Source of the DNA: Litomosoides sigmodontis
Taxonomy: Eukaryota; Nematoda; Chromadorea; Rhabditida; Onchocercidae
NCBI GenBank assembly: GCA_963070105.1
Contig: OY718806.1
Location: forward strand, 2,638,865 to 2,702,864
Direction: 5' to 3'
Length of the DNA stretch: 64,000 nucleotides
A program made the translations under genes and the position numbers. Below, one piece after another: positions 40,614-58,969 of the stretch. How positions within the stretch are numbered: the stretch's first letter is position 1; each line of letters begins with the position of its first letter. The notes under the pieces are model-generated. The model was given only the letters and a program-made list of their open reading frames with translations, did not search any database and had not been told where the DNA came from.

Positions 40614-42121
40614 TAGCGGTATAAACAGCAAGCACTAAGTCACCTAAGTCAACGTGCAATATTAGGAGTATAAATAATTCCCCTCGGAGAGTTTCATTTA
40701 GGAGTTACAAGTGAATGTGCCGTCCCGCAAGACATCAAATGAATTCTCGTTAAGAGCACTTTACTTTATAAATACTAATGTAGTCAGTTTCCATAACGCT
40801 CTCCTCTTACACTCTCCCATGTTATCAGCGATAGCACACTGGGTGGTAGAAGTGAAAGAGACTTAAGCTTAAGCTTAACTTCCATCCTCACAGTGCACTG
40901 AGATTGGAGAGTGTAGTATTCCTTCCATTGATAGCTAAGGGATAAGTAAGTGGATTCGAAAATATTATCGTTCACTTCTTCCTTTTTTCCATTGATGCCA
41001 TTTTATTGGTTCGTCAGTCTTGTTTCGATGAATAGCTGAAAAGAAATAAATTAATTAATGAAGCGAATGACGGTGAGGAAAATGCATGATGGAATCATTG
41101 CATGGAAGACAATCAGTTTACTACGTTCAAATTCATTTGTACACCTGTTATTAGTGTGTTATTTACTGCTTCTATTGGTGAAGCAATAATAAAAATTAAT
41201 CAGTTACTGTTTAAATTAATCAGTTTAAATCGATAATGCTATATGAAGATTTATTTTATTTGTTTTTTTACCGTCGGTTTTACTTGTTTTTTTTACCATT
41301 CTCCTGCTAATCCGTTTAATGTTTCAAATTACTAGACGAAGAAAACTGCCTTTTCAATTTTTTTCTTGTAGATTTAATTTAAACGAGTATTAATATTATT
41401 AAGCAAATTTCGCTCATTGAATTCATAATGCTCCATCGGAACGTTCAAAACATTTGCACTAATGCCATTTTCTATTATCATAAAGATTAGCATTGATGAG
41501 ACGAAAATAACGTGTTAATTATCAATTGGTTTTGAAGTTAAAATCTAATCTGAATTTATCTCAGCCGGTAATTTTCGTTTTTTGAGGTAGATAGACAAAG
41601 TTCTGCTACATATTTTAGATCAGATGCTAATTTTCCACCAGGAAGTATTTCACTGCTGTATCCGACTATGTTATCATAGCATAAAGTAACAAGTAAACTT
41701 CCTTACCAACGGCTTTGGTGACAGTAAGAAGCATGATACGAAAAATTTGAAAAATTGATGTTTCCATCATAGATTGTTACGGTTTGATTGATCATAATGA
41801 GTACAAAAATATACGATAGCTTTCTTTCACTTCAGCAGGACGAATTAATTCATTTGATGAAACTAAAATTGTATAGCCTATATTAGGTAAATATAGCTAA
41901 ATTTCAATGCAAGAATGCAAAAAAAAGGTAATTGTAAAAAATGCGAAAAGGTATAAAAGTGGTTGATTTCAGTGATTTTCAGTGAGTACACGGTAATATT
42001 TGATCGCATTTTCATAGTTCAATTTCAGCTAACAGAAATCTGTATGAATAGTAATATCTCTGGAAACTGATTTTTTTTTTCAGTCTCTCTTCAGCAGTGT
42101 TTATCAAGCCGACCGCAGAAT
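40614..42121. other. Intergenic, nothing recognised
   Basis: AT-rich sequence. It includes a 16-base perfect palindrome TTAAGCTTAAGCTTAA at 40863-40878. No coding exon recognised. Confidence 0.5.
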
Positions 42122-43045
<924 letters not shown>

Positions 43046-44657
43046 GCTCAAGTGATTGGTGGAAGTCCTGATCAGTGGAGGTCCATTAATTCAGCATTGG
43101 AGGAGCACTAATACCACAAAGTGATCGTCGTGAATTGCTCTGCTCAAGTTGTACTTCTAACGCAAAAAAATAAAACAGTGTGTTGATGAGTCATATTTCT
43201 GTCCTCCTTCCACTTAATTTCTCTTCCGCTTGCCTACCTGACTTTTTTTTTACTTCCTTCTTCCTTCGCAAATACAAAAAATCTGTGGAAAAAATATCTT
43301 AATAGTCACAATTTCAATTTGCAAATTATGCATGGAATTGAATAGTAAATGTGTAAGCAAGCAATCAGTGCTTACCATCATAAAGCGTTCAAACAGATAC
43401 CTCAATGCTCAAATTCAATTTCGATGTTCATCTTTCGCTCACCTCAACTGAATCCACCTTCTTGCGAAACTTCAATTTTAGTCTGACAGCATAACTTTCT
43501 GATACATGCAATTTCACGATGATGAAAAATTTGCACCATAAAACTTGAACAATTGATGTAATGAAAAGAAATAAATGAAATAAAAATTAATAGGGAAAAA
43601 GAATTGTCCTGCACAACTGAATTGTCGGGCAATCAATATGAGGGCATTTTAGATTAAGCGGATTAAGGAATGGCTGATTTTATTAAATCATAAGTAATGT
43701 TTCGACATAACCAGTGGAGCTTTTTTTTTGTTCCCTTTTCTTTTGCTTCATTTTCTTTTTCGTTTCTCTACTGAAATTCGAAATTTTGTTTTTTTTTTTG
43801 TTAATGCTGAAAGTTAAAATATTGTTGAAGCTGGCTATTTTCTTCTGATATATTTGGCCATTATCATTCAATCAGTCCTATTACACCTCTCCTCCTCGCC
43901 ATCATTTTCTTTTCTTTTCTCTTCCTCTTTTTTCTTCGCTTTTCGTTTTTCTCCTTTTCGCTACATAATTAAATTTTTTTTGAGTTCATAGAATAACATT
44001 TCTAATAATAATGAATAATAATAAAAAATAATACTAAGAATAGTAGTAATAAATAAACAATAGTATTGATAATAATAGCAATCCATGAAGTCTGGACTAA
44101 TTTTTTCAAAATTTAAAATTTAGTTCACTCTTCTAGACACACACACACACATGTGCGCAAATAGAAATACGGTGGAAGACGTATGAGCAAGTGCGACAAT
44201 TGAATGTTTCGTCATAGCTTGTTAGTTTTTCCTTATGAAGAAAATTTCCTAAAAAAAAGGGAAGATCGGAAGGGAGATATTGATATGAAGTTTTGAAATG
44301 CTACGAGGGAAAATGCAAGAAGAGGAGGACAATGAAGACGAAGGATTGAATTCTCCGAAAATATCAGTTGGATTTAGCTTAAAACTCTAAAATTTTAATT
44401 TGGAAAAAATTTAAAATTAATAAGGTTTAAAAGCTTTGCGAAATGATATATTTTCACAGGTTGAGAAGGACTTCTTCAATGTCCGCTTAATTTACTATCC
44501 CTTTTGAATCTTTGCATAACTTGAGAATTGATTGCGAGGAGAATTTTAATGCGCATTCAATCGCACTATTGTTTTAATCTATCATATAACGGATGGAGTG
44601 GAAAGTTTATTGGAATAAAAAAAAAAGGAAGAGAAAAAACCGTCGATAAATGAGCGA

Positions 44658-44694
<37 letters not shown>

Positions 44695-44702
44695 GGGAGA
44701 GG
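44658..44702. repeat. (GA)n microsatellite
   Basis: GA tract with GGG interruptions at the right end. Confidence 0.9.
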
Positions 44703-45262
44703 GTGAAATTTGATGATTGATCGCTTGTGCAAATGTAAGGAGAAAAACTTATTATTGCTTAGCTGCAAAGGTCAGTTATGAACGGATGGATTTTAAGAAG
44801 GACTTAGAGAAGGAAGCCGATATGTTGAGCATTGTACATAACCAAGGTGTTGTCTCATAACAGTAGCAGCACCTTAGCCGAAGTACAAAGCTTCACAAAG
44901 GGCCTGACTGTTGGGGTCAGAGCCAACCTCGCTAACCACCGCATTAAGCAGACGAACATTCAATTCGCCTTGGGAAGAGTCCCATCAGAAAATGAATCAT
45001 CATTCAGTTGTAAACCCACTCTTTTATAGATGTGATCTGTGACCCGGCGGGAGAGGGGGCAGCAAGGAGAGGGGACGGCCTCTCCGTCGTCTATTCATTC
45101 TCTCCGGGTCTGTTCCTCTATCCCTGCATTTCTGTAAATGTGCATGGACGTTACCTACGGCAGGGCACTTTGATCTTACCCGTAATGAGATGATGATACG
45201 GCCACGATTGATGTCCAGGTTTAACGGATGCCTGCCTCTATATGTGTACTTGCATCTGTGTA

Positions 45263-45264
<2 letters not shown>

Positions 45265-45331
<67 letters not shown>
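45265..45331. repeat. (GT)n microsatellite
   Basis: About 32 pure GT units preceded by TATGTATG. Confidence 0.95.
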
Positions 45332-48300
45332 ATAGATATAAATATCCTAAATGGCAAACACTTCGTCATCGCTACTGAAAGAAAAGCCTTAACAATGCCT
45401 GTTTTGAAAAACGAATTCATTCGGTGTGACTCATTCTCTCTTTTTTTCACCCTGTTTATCGTGACTGTAACGCATTAAATCAACATACAGCAATCCCTTC
45501 TTTGCTACGCCATTCTTCCCCACACGAATCCATGCAGGCATGCAGTGAGTGACGTGTTCCACGAGTCTTACGCTTTCCACCGAGGAGTGCATGTGTTAGC
45601 AGACACGAACTACATCACAAAATGCAAGGAAGAAGGAAGAAGGTGATGGGAAAATGATTTCCATTACGGAAAATGATATTCCATTGTACGGATTGAGTTA
45701 AATTCAATTTCTTCAATGAAACTTAATGAACGATTTAATCGTCTGTTATCATCGAAATACGTTCTCATTGTGAAACGTCTACTTCGTTCGCGAAACGATC
45801 ATGAGTAATTGTAACCTTTTTATTCATGCAACTGAAATTTCTAATTAATTTTCAATAAAATATGAAATACTTCTCTCTCTCTGAGAATCTTCAATCGCAA
45901 TTTAACAATTTGGTACGACCAAATTACTTTGATAATTCTGAAAGTTTAAAAAAAAAAAATTCTTTAACAGATTGATAAATCAAATGGTTAAGGAATCGAA
46001 AAAGTAACTAGAATTTAAAGTTCGGTACCATTCAAGGAAAAATGTAAAGAACGAAAGTTAACAACAATCCTAAAATCCAATTTGGATGATCAGAAAATCT
46101 ACCTGTACTTCTTTTCAATGAAATACTTTTTTGGTTAAATCTAAAATTAGAATGAAGCAAAATTCACAAAACAATAACTCTCAAAGTGACCACAATTGTG
46201 TCACTCGTATGTCGGTTCAGACACGTACAAATCGTACGTATCTGTTTTTCGTTTAATAAGGAAGTAATACATTATTGACAACCTAATCGTTTAATTTACT
46301 GAAATATTCGGTCCAGAGACACATCGACGAAATTTGATCGAAATTGATTGCTATTGAAATAAATTGCACCATCGAAATTACAGAGATATTAGCCACACGA
46401 TCCTGAAGCATTTGTAATTTAGCCAATTTGTTGAAATATTGATAGTTTGTACTTCGAATATTGCTTTACTCATTGAGAATAAATTAAACACACTATTTTG
46501 GTGGACGTATATATTTGAATATTAACTATGTAAAACGAACTTACAGATGTCATAGATGATAAGGCGACACAATGACGACCTTTTGAAATTGCTCAGTAAA
46601 TGAATTTAATTTAATATAAAATGGCAAGCACGACATTTTGATGAGCAAAAAATAACTTTATTTGATCATCAAATATTCACAATGGGAAATAAGTGTGACG
46701 AAATCTGACAAGCAGTTAGTAAAATGATAAATTAGGTTAAATTCAGGCACAAAACATATCTATCAGAAGTGTTAAGAAAACTTTTGCCAACAGTGATATC
46801 ATCAAGGATAGGAGAAGTGTTAATTATCATTTGGATGATTCAGAAAATGTGGCTATGCATTTGATTTATATAATATACATTATAAACTGTGAAAAAGTTA
46901 ACCGTACACGATTATGGTCAAGTTGGAAATGCTATTGCTTCAGATAAACATTTTTAAAATATTTTAAAATGTGATGTCATCGACGATCCATCACTCTTTT
47001 AATTTTATACTCTTTTTACGTGCACCAGCTCCATCCACTCGATGATAAAAACCACTTATTTGCTAATGTTATTTCTTGCTTATCAGTTAGTTATCAATTG
47101 TCTTGTAATACTGTATATATTAAAGTGAGAAGAAGTGAAGTGCATGCATTGTTGGCAAGACCGAAATACTTAGTGCGTGGGCGATTGAGTAATTTTAGGA
47201 GAAGAAATTCCAACAAATAAATATCCGTATGTTTATTACTAATGCATTGCAAAACTTTATCATTCTGTTCGCCAAACTACCTCGTTTGCATGTTGTTTGA
47301 AATTTTTCAAAATATTTACTTTCGCTCTTTTTCACGCAGTTCACTGTCTACGCAATCAGATAAAATTGACCAAATTCCTAAATCAATTGATTTCAGTGAA
47401 GTTTATAAAGCAAATATATCTAAGCCTGAGCAGTGATCTAATTTTTCCAGTTTCCTGTGCGATAAATAATATCTTCTTTCAATTTCCAGCTCTTGTACTC
47501 GTCATTTTTCTCCGTTAAGTCTCTGCTTAAACAATGACTCCAATATTGATGGATATCGAGAAGGGAATTCAAAAATGCCAGCAACATTGAACTGCGATTA
47601 ATGCAATCATCAGTGTTAGAGAAAGATACCAGCAGCTCAGTTGCTCGTGTTATTTGGAGCAGAAAGAAGCTACTTCCGGTCATTGACAGCTTAGCAAAAA
47701 TCGATGTTTTGGGAAAATAATCAGATCAGCAACACGTCAATTGATTTGTTATGAATTTTTGGATATATCCTTGTTACGCATTAGGAATGTGAAAATTAGA
47801 GCTTTATTTTAAATGAGAATAAAATTCCACTCACTTCAGTCCAAATATCAATTATATAGGTGATTATCGAACTTATCAAGTTGACTTTAAATCATGCACC
47901 TCATGATAGGTTTATAAACATATGCGACTGTGCGGTAGTAGCGACAATCATTAATTTACATGTATGTCTGCATTAGAGCTTCTTTCCGCTCTCTTGCATA
48001 TATTTTTACAAAAATACGTTAAATCTCTACAGAACTTAAAAGCATTTCAGACTACAACCACAGTCGATAGGTATAAATTGGAAATTTAGTATTAATAAAG
48101 ACAAAATAACATTAATTTTTGTTCCCTTCTGGAGCTGAACGTCATACTTCCATGTCTACGTTTTATTACAACATTAATAAGCAATATGTTGTCGATTTTC
48201 CAACTGAAAACGGAAAACGAATAGCAGCGATCTACTGCGGAGTGAAAAGGCAGCAGCTATTCCTTCCAGAAGTTTTAAGAAAGGCCTGTGGGTATGTAAC

Positions 48301-49415
48301 TGCATATTTCAAACTTCATGTGTAGCTGTTTTTTATTCAATTACTGGCACTTAGTTTACTGAGTAATTACAACCAACAGTAAAATCAGCTGAATTAGTTC
48401 CAATTACTACGGTCATGAGCACAAAGTCGAGTCTCTGCTCATATTTTTAAATTCCCTATAAAATTGCTAAAACTATGGGAATTTTAAAACAAAGATGATC
48501 TTACACTATACAGAAGGTAAGTGGTAAATTTAAAGAACCCAGACCAGAAAAGTAATGAATGTTAGACAAATTTTTCAGATCTTTCGTCAATGTCAATATG
48601 TTGGTCATTCAAAATCATAAACTCCCGCACCAGTTGTTCCCTTATAATACTATCTTTTAAGTAAAATGTTACATTCAATGACTCAATAAATAAACAGTGG
48701 CAACAAACGATCCCTTCATTTCCCAGCAACAAAACGAAGCATCCCGATCCTGCTGATACATATAACTCTCCAGTAAAGCAATTTTAAAAAAGAATAACGA
48801 GGTACAACTAGAAGCATCCAATGTCTATTACTGAAAAGCAGATAAAAACCCAACTACGTCTTACGTGGGCTTACAACACTAGCAAAAAGTCTAAAGGGAT
48901 AAAAGAAATAAAGAACCTGGAGTATATAAAATAGGCTGTCGTGAAAGTTGATTATCAAATCAAATTACAGGATGTAGAAGAAAATGAACTAAGAATTACT
49001 CTGAATATTGCCAGTACAGCGGTCCCTCGCTCATATATAACAACATCAGTGGATGGATATATAGCAAGAACCACTAAAAAGCATATGTGTAATTCGAAAT
49101 ACGAAAGACTTGTAAAAAAAGAAAAAAAATAGTTTGAATGAAATGTTTCTTGCAAATATCCCATATGGATAACTTTGTACCCAAGAGGGGAGTGGCATCA
49201 TAAATCACAAAATTTATGAGCTGTCGGCCAAAGCTCGTCTTGGAAAAGCGTATAAATTGAGAGTTTATAGTTTCAAAACAAAACAGTTTAATTATGATGA
49301 TCCTCCGTTTCACATAATATACGGCGTCATAATATACGGCGTCCTTGTGATCAATAAAACAGCACTATCACTTTTTTACACATATCGTATCGAAAACGAC
49401 AAATGTAGTCAAAGC

Positions 49416-50911
49416 TTATCGATGATCCATATTCGGTGATTCTGAATTCTTGGACGGCCCACAATCAATGTAAGCAGGCCGGAACACTGTGCGAACCTGC
49501 TCAGTTAGCCGCTGCTGTTGTGATGAGTCTCGAACTGGCGAATTACGTGAACCGCGATCAAACTTTCCTCCTTCACCTCTTACACGCGTTAATGCATGCT
49601 TATGTCTAGACTCGTGGAGATATTTCTAGAAAAACTTCACTTAAAACCGTCAGAGAATATCCACAACTATAGCTGGTCATAAAATATTTCATGGCATTAA
49701 ACATTTACAGACAACAAAAACACACTGAAAACATTATTCTCACCCTCCTTTCCTTGGGAATTCTCCCCTCACTTTCCAGTTTTGCTCGAGCTGCTCTTCT
49801 TTTCAAAATCCTGTAAAATGTCTATGTATAACGTGCATGGTTAGATCGCAAAAAACAACATACAATTCATAAAGACATTCACCTGTGATACTGTTTGGCG
49901 TTAACATAAAGTGGCTCTTCATCTGGTTTAGCAGGAAAAGAACCGTTTGGCGCTCCCTATAAGTAGACTTGTTAAAAAACCTACCATGCTAAGAAATACA
50001 TGAAACCACAGTGCCTTTGTTTTGTAGACCCATAGCTTTGAAAAAATTAACCTGTGTAGTTATAAGCTGGACCACGTTTGTAACATCAATTCCTTTAGCA
50101 TCTGAAATGCAGAAGTATGAAAATGAGGATTGTAAGCTAACTCAATTGCTTCGTTAACAGTCGAACGAAGAAGCTTGCTTACTCTTTAATGAAACACGAT
50201 CTATATGCAAGAAAGGATTAATACTTTTAGAGGTGTTAAAAAGCTAGTTTAATTTATTATGATTGGTACTGAAGGGAGTAAATAAAACATTTTCATAAAT
50301 TTGTATTACACTGTATGGAAAAGGTAAGAACTCTAATGCGGGAAATTAATTCAATGTCTCTACAGTGAATAAAACCAAATGAAGCACCTGTTAAAAGGAA
50401 CGGTGAGCTTACGACAGGTGAAGAAGTTGAGGGTTGTTGACTTTGCTCGCTTACAGATATCGATGGTGAACTAGGTACTGTGATATATGATGCAACATCA
50501 TTCAAATTGATCAGTTGAACATTACTAGGTAGTACCTGAATGATAATTTTTAGGAAACAATGGAATACATTTTTGTGCCATACGGATGTTCTAGCCCAAT
50601 TAGCCACGTAATTATTCGCTTTTTAAACAATTAACTAAAACACAATAATAACAACCTGCAGAGAATTGCCATTGAGCTGAAATGTTTGTTGTGCATTTGG
50701 TACCAATATATACGACTTCTGGTCATTACCATTTTCTGCAGTGTCAAGGTCCGAAGCCAAATTAACTACCTGTACTTGACACGGTTGATACTGAAACAAC
50801 TGTCGTTATTCTGAACAAATTCTGCCAAGAATTATTGAGTCATAGCACCGTGCTCCCCCGCAAGCAAAATAAATTAACTACCCCAGGGAAGAAAAGAATG
50901 CAACGCAACAT
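49416..50911 (-). CDS. NF-YA subunit of the CCAAT-binding factor
   Basis: DNA-contacting subunit of the trimeric NF-Y factor; acts in the nucleus with NF-YB/NF-YC at CCAAT boxes. Seven exons in phase give 237 residues (transcript order): 50882-50911, 50656-50790, 50388-50535, 50052-50101, 49883-49956, 49744-49810, 49416-49625. The N-terminal half is Gln/Ser/Val-rich. The conserved core starts EEPLYVNAKQYHRILKRR (NF-YB/C binding helix), continues ARAKLESEGRIPKERR, then the DNA-binding part KYLHESRHKHALTRVRGEGG. It departs from the usual core at RRAAR, where most family members have RRQAR. The tail after GGKFDRG is about 50 residues. The first exon (starting MLRCILFF) is chosen only because it gives an ATG in phase; further 5' exons are possible. 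Confidence 0.93.
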
Positions 50912-53268
50912 CGTAAATTTGGTTTGCTCCACCACTGCCTTCCCTAAACTATGAGAATGATAAAAGTGCTGAAATATTCCGATCAAACCTCATGGAATGA
51001 CGAAGCTGACGTAGGTTGGACGTCACCCTCAACAACATACTGCTGTGCTGACGTGCTGTCGTTGTTCCTGAAGCAAAATCATTTATGTATAACCAAACAC
51101 GGTATTATGTTTATGCTAGGGAATGTATATGCTAAAAGGATTTACTGTCAGAAGAGCAGTAGAAGAAAAAGTTGTGGAGGAGAATGTATGAAACACAAGA
51201 AATCCCGATGGTTCAATAGAAATTTTCGAATTTCCGAATGAATTAACTTCTATACAAATAGTAAGAGTAGAACTCCCAGTCCCCGCGGAGGAAACCCACC
51301 GAAGCCCGAAATTGGCATTTATCAACTCCCGCCTACTAATCCGCGTTCCACTTACATCTCATTGGCGGACGATGCATTGCAAGTTGGCTGATTGGCCGGC
51401 ACCATTCGGGCAGCCCAATCACAATCGATTACCTCCTAAACAAATACGAGACGACACGCCCGGCGGCTTTAACGCTCGCTCCCACGATTTCAGACCATCT
51501 CTTTCTGATCCTAACGCATCCCATCCCATTTGATCTCTTCTCATCCTTATCTGCGTTGCAGTTGCTGCCATCACTGGAAGTTTGCTCGCGCTAGAGATCA
51601 AATATTGATGATCTTCACTCAATCGATCCATGTACGTCAATCAAACGAAAGTGCTTCTTGAATAGTGTAATGAATGCGTTCGAGCTGATGTGCAAGTTAT
51701 TTCCCAGGAAGCGCGAAATGTTGCACACTCTTTGCACACACATCTCGGGAACCCCAGTGTCACCGCTCTTCTCACGAAGCACTGGGATGTTACGAAGCGC
51801 ACACAAATTCCACTTATCTAACCTTTCTCGTCCTAAATTCTTCTCTGTGTGTGGGATGAAGGAACGACAATTGGTCACTTCCGCAACACTCTTTTAGCTT
51901 CAACAAACGGATAAAAGCACCACTTCATTTTGTAGCTTTAGCTTCTGCGCAACCCCAATTTCACCTCTAATAGGAAACTCATCCAGCAGAAGCAGGTACT
52001 TGACGACGGCGGGCGAGCATCTCAATTTTCATATCCACATGTACCGCAAACAACGGATTCAACATCTCATATCTGTGTTTATACTCTGCCTATCATTATT
52101 GTGTTCGTGTTCGCATCATGAAAAAAAATCGTTTCGCTTGAAGGAACACGAGTGACTGACTACAGGCACATGGAGAAAGGACAAGATGCAAAAGAAAAAA
52201 TATTTAGAGAACACCATGTACCATAACACAGTGAATTGCCATTCCATGTACAGTGGACACACTTTTAATATTTTTCAAATACTCATTGCTGGTACAATGC
52301 TTTGGACTTCCATATTTTATATTTTATAAAAATACCAGCTTACATTTAATGTACCCAAGCGCTCATCGTTTGCATTACATAGACTTTCAGCCGCACAACT
52401 TAATATAGCACAGGGAAATATGAATACAGATGAATGACCACACACACAAAAAGCATACATATCACTATATTTTTTCATGATTTGTCAACTGTTTGAACTA
52501 TACAGAAGCATACAAAGTATGCGCTTTCCTATACTTCCACTTTTGCATATCTAATGTTAAACAAAAAATCGGGAAATGCGTGAAGTGATGACAACTTGAG
52601 ATCTATAAAGCAATCAGTGTCAACATTCGAGAATAACAAAATCATAAATTGTCAAACATGCAGATTAACTTATCTAAAACTTGAATTCAGTGCAAATATT
52701 TGAAAACTTATTTGATGTAATTCTTAATTGCAACATTTCAGAAACTAAAACCGCTCGGAGCTAATTTCGTTGACACTAGGAGTTCCTTGGCAAGTGGCAT
52801 TGTCGAAAACCGAAAGAGTACAGAAAAGACGAATCGCTTGAATTTCACAAAATGTACGCTTGGATAATTTGGTAATTACGATGAAACTCGAAGCGAGATC
52901 AAGACAAATAACTAACGCTTCTATAAGGTTATAAAGTTTATGACTTGCTAGTCAGAAATCCCTATTCAATTTCTAGTTCTTTTTCTAGACCTGAGAAATG
53001 ACTGCCAATGATTTCGGAAAAGTGTATCAACCAATCCCTTATAATTAAATCATATCAAAACATTCTATGAAATAAATCCGTCAACATTACAATTCCTCTA
53101 CGCTTCACCTCAAATAAAAAGTCATCTAAACCAAAAGTTCCACGCTGATGAAAAATAAATACAGTAAAGCAATGAACCACCCTTCTAACTGAAAGTCCAA
53201 AAATGCTATCCAAAGATAGATAACATTTCAGCAACGCTGCAACCGAAATTCAGACTGCAAACGAGAAG
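50912..53268. other. NF-YA upstream region and TMEM184 3' region
   Basis: From 51240 to about 51600 the sequence is clearly less AT-rich than its surroundings and holds the CCAAT group. No coding exon is convincingly identified; minus frames at 51116-51325 and 51419-51640 may be 5' UTR or extra NF-YA 5' exons. Confidence 0.5.
51311..51419 (-). promoter_or_regulatory. Cluster of four CCAAT boxes, probable NF-YA promoter
   Basis: CCAAT cores at 51311-51315, 51361-51365 and 51391-51395 (minus strand) and 51415-51419 (plus strand). The 51391 site reads GCCAATCAG on the minus strand, which fits the NF-Y consensus. They lie 400-510 bases upstream of the proposed NF-YA ATG, in a locally GC-richer segment. 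Another minus-strand core is at 51870-51874. The link to NF-Y is inference from motif and position. Confidence 0.55.
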
Positions 53269-56293
<3,025 letters not shown>

Positions 56294-56344
56294 TTTTGTC
56301 TCAAAGAAATACCACATACACTGTCTGATATTGAAAAGAAACAA

Positions 56345-58969
56345 GGATTGTTTAGCCGAAGTTTATTTAATTTTTAGGCCTCAAGATCAGCTTTTTTGGT
56401 ACCTATTAATTTTTTGAAATCTTATTTGAGGCTCATAACCACGCTAATTTCCACAAATCTCTTACTTCAAGTGTTCTAACAAATTAACGGCTGCGAAATG
56501 AAAAATACTGCACGACTGCAAAAATACTCGACGACTGAAAAATAAGGCGCGGGTAAGAAGCCGACAGTAGGCTGACAGGGGAAAGCACTATACAAAATTC
56601 TGCTCGAAATATGTTTAAGCTGACAGAAGAAAGATCAAGTACGTCATCTACCGCACAGCTGAGGAGAAAAACCAGTGTGCAGCAATTGTGTGCTACGCGA
56701 AAGACCCATATATTTATCCTTATCTGAGGAAACATTTGCCGTAGCGCATAGAAACTCATCAGTCATGTCTTCCCATTCTTTTGCTCAAGCAAAAATCGGA
56801 CAGTCACGACGATATATTAAAGTGATGCCGTAAGTATGACTCAATCTAGACAAAGTATAAATCTAATTAAGTTAAACAAGAACTCAAAATTGCGAACATT
56901 AAAATGTGTGCTGTCTTGTGCTAGTCGGCAATGATCGGCTGCTTCGAATGATAGTGCAGTCAACGAAATGACAGGAACAAAATATGACAACTGTTCACGT
57001 ACATAGCTCATTAATTTCTATTCCGTATGGCGTTGTCATTGAGAGCTAATGAACTACACGATATCTTAACCAGGAAGTTCACGCTTATTTCAAAAAAGTT
57101 AACTATGCGTTAACACACGGAAAAGAAGGACTTCAAACACTTATTTCAACCCTTCTTAAAAGACTTTCTTTCGAGCGCTTATATGTATGACGTCGAAAAA
57201 AGTTGTACGAAGGCCCATTCGAACTGCGTCAGCAAATGAAAGGGGAGCGCTGAATGAAAAGAAAATCCAGGAGAATGCATTAAAACTAGTTTATGAACCG
57301 TTCTTACATATTTCAGCCTAACAATGAACCGTTCTGGTACCCTTGTAGTATTACAATGCTGACAAACACGACTGCTTAGTAGAGAAGGCAGAAAGTAAAG
57401 TGATTTGTCTCCTTGAGGTCACATTTATTTATAACTCATTTCATCTATTCATTACACACATACACATTACACGTACACGTACAGACACACATGTATATAA
57501 GACAGACATATCCTTTATATAACCGTATATTGATGTGACTACCCTTCCACGATCAATCCACGAAACTACGTAGTAGGAGTCTGTCACTTTCCCGAACATT
57601 TCCACTGTACACTTTAGCAAGGGCAACAGTGACAAACGAAAAGTAAATGTGCTCGTACATTCCTGTGCAGACGACATGCACATTGGGCAGCATCCTCCGA
57701 TGGCCAAAATATGTAAACATCGGGGTTATCTTTTGCGAGACCCTGGCTCTCCCTCCCTTCAAACTTCATCGATACCCTAAGCCAGCCAAGCATATACGGC
57801 ACATCAATGCCATTTGTGTGTGTGTGTGTGTGTGCGTGTGCACTCTAGCACCTTTTGGATGAGTGTGTATCCCCCAGCACTCTTTGGACTAAGGCTGTTA
57901 ATAGGACGTAGTAGTGGAGTCCCACACACGTGTGCGTACCAGATGGGCAGTTGGACGGAAGTGCTGACGATCAATTACTGTCATAGCGACACACAAAAGC
58001 CCACGAGCTACTAACGCTCAATCAATGATGGACCACGCACCACCCCCTCACCTGCTCAGCCGTACATAGAATGTTACAACATTAGAGGAAAATTGCTAGA
58101 CTACTTTGACGGATACGCTGCGAAAACTCCTCTCTGACTACGAATGCTAAAGTTTCAAATGGTTTTTCACCAATTCATTTCTTATTACACGAACATCCAA
58201 CAAGTGAAACGCATCCACCACGCGCATACCGGTTGTATGGAATATTAACCTGATTAAGTGCTATTGACTTATCCACCTAATGATATACTGCAAGATTTTC
58301 CGTACCCTCTGTGACAGGATAAGTCTATTTAGAGGGTGCTTAATTCTCTTTCGATATGTAGATTTGATAAGCACTTTATGCATGGATACTTACTTATGCA
58401 TCCACCGGTTTCTCTGAATTTTTTCTCTGAGCTCGACTATGATCTTGAAAAATGGCGCCGAATGTGCTTTGCGCATCATCGGTCCTTCATTGTTTCAATT
58501 GACCTTTGCCGCTCTCTGCTGTCCCTTCATCAACTCCATCATAGCCGGTTGCATCACCATCATCCAGGTAGGCTATTCGTGCAATTAAAGCTTCTGTAGA
58601 TGCGTATACCTTTCTCCCTATGACAAGGTACGAATAAACCACACTTTTAGTGGCTTAGTGCTGTTTTCGGTTGATACCTTTTACCGTTTGCTTGATTTTG
58701 CAAAACATGTGGATGGTAGGATGGATAATGTTGATGTACCATAAGAGCTGATCAACTAACCATGATTCACTGCAGATATACTAAGATGGATGGAGAACAG
58801 ATCTGCAGCTCAGATGAATCACTGAAATCAGTAAGTTAGTGTATCTAACATTGTCGTTATTGTTGTTAAAGGTAGTAGTAATACTAATATTACCATCCTT
58901 CATCGTTACTATTATTTTTACTTTGTTATTACTATCATTTATTCTGTAGAGTGGCACTGGTAGTTGTAG
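56345..58969. other. Intergenic, no recognised gene
   Basis: Less AT-rich than the left half. It contains a GT tract at about 57816-57832. Frames at 56484-56759, 57441-57707 and 58336-58599 show no known domain. Confidence 0.5.

Noticed and set aside
44832..45029. 65-codon frame in a less AT-rich region
   Set aside because: No domain, no splice partners found; kept only as part of the gene-desert finding.
48119..49132. Two frames (68 and 63 codons) considered as exons of one gene
   Set aside because: No consistent donor and acceptor pair and no recognisable family.
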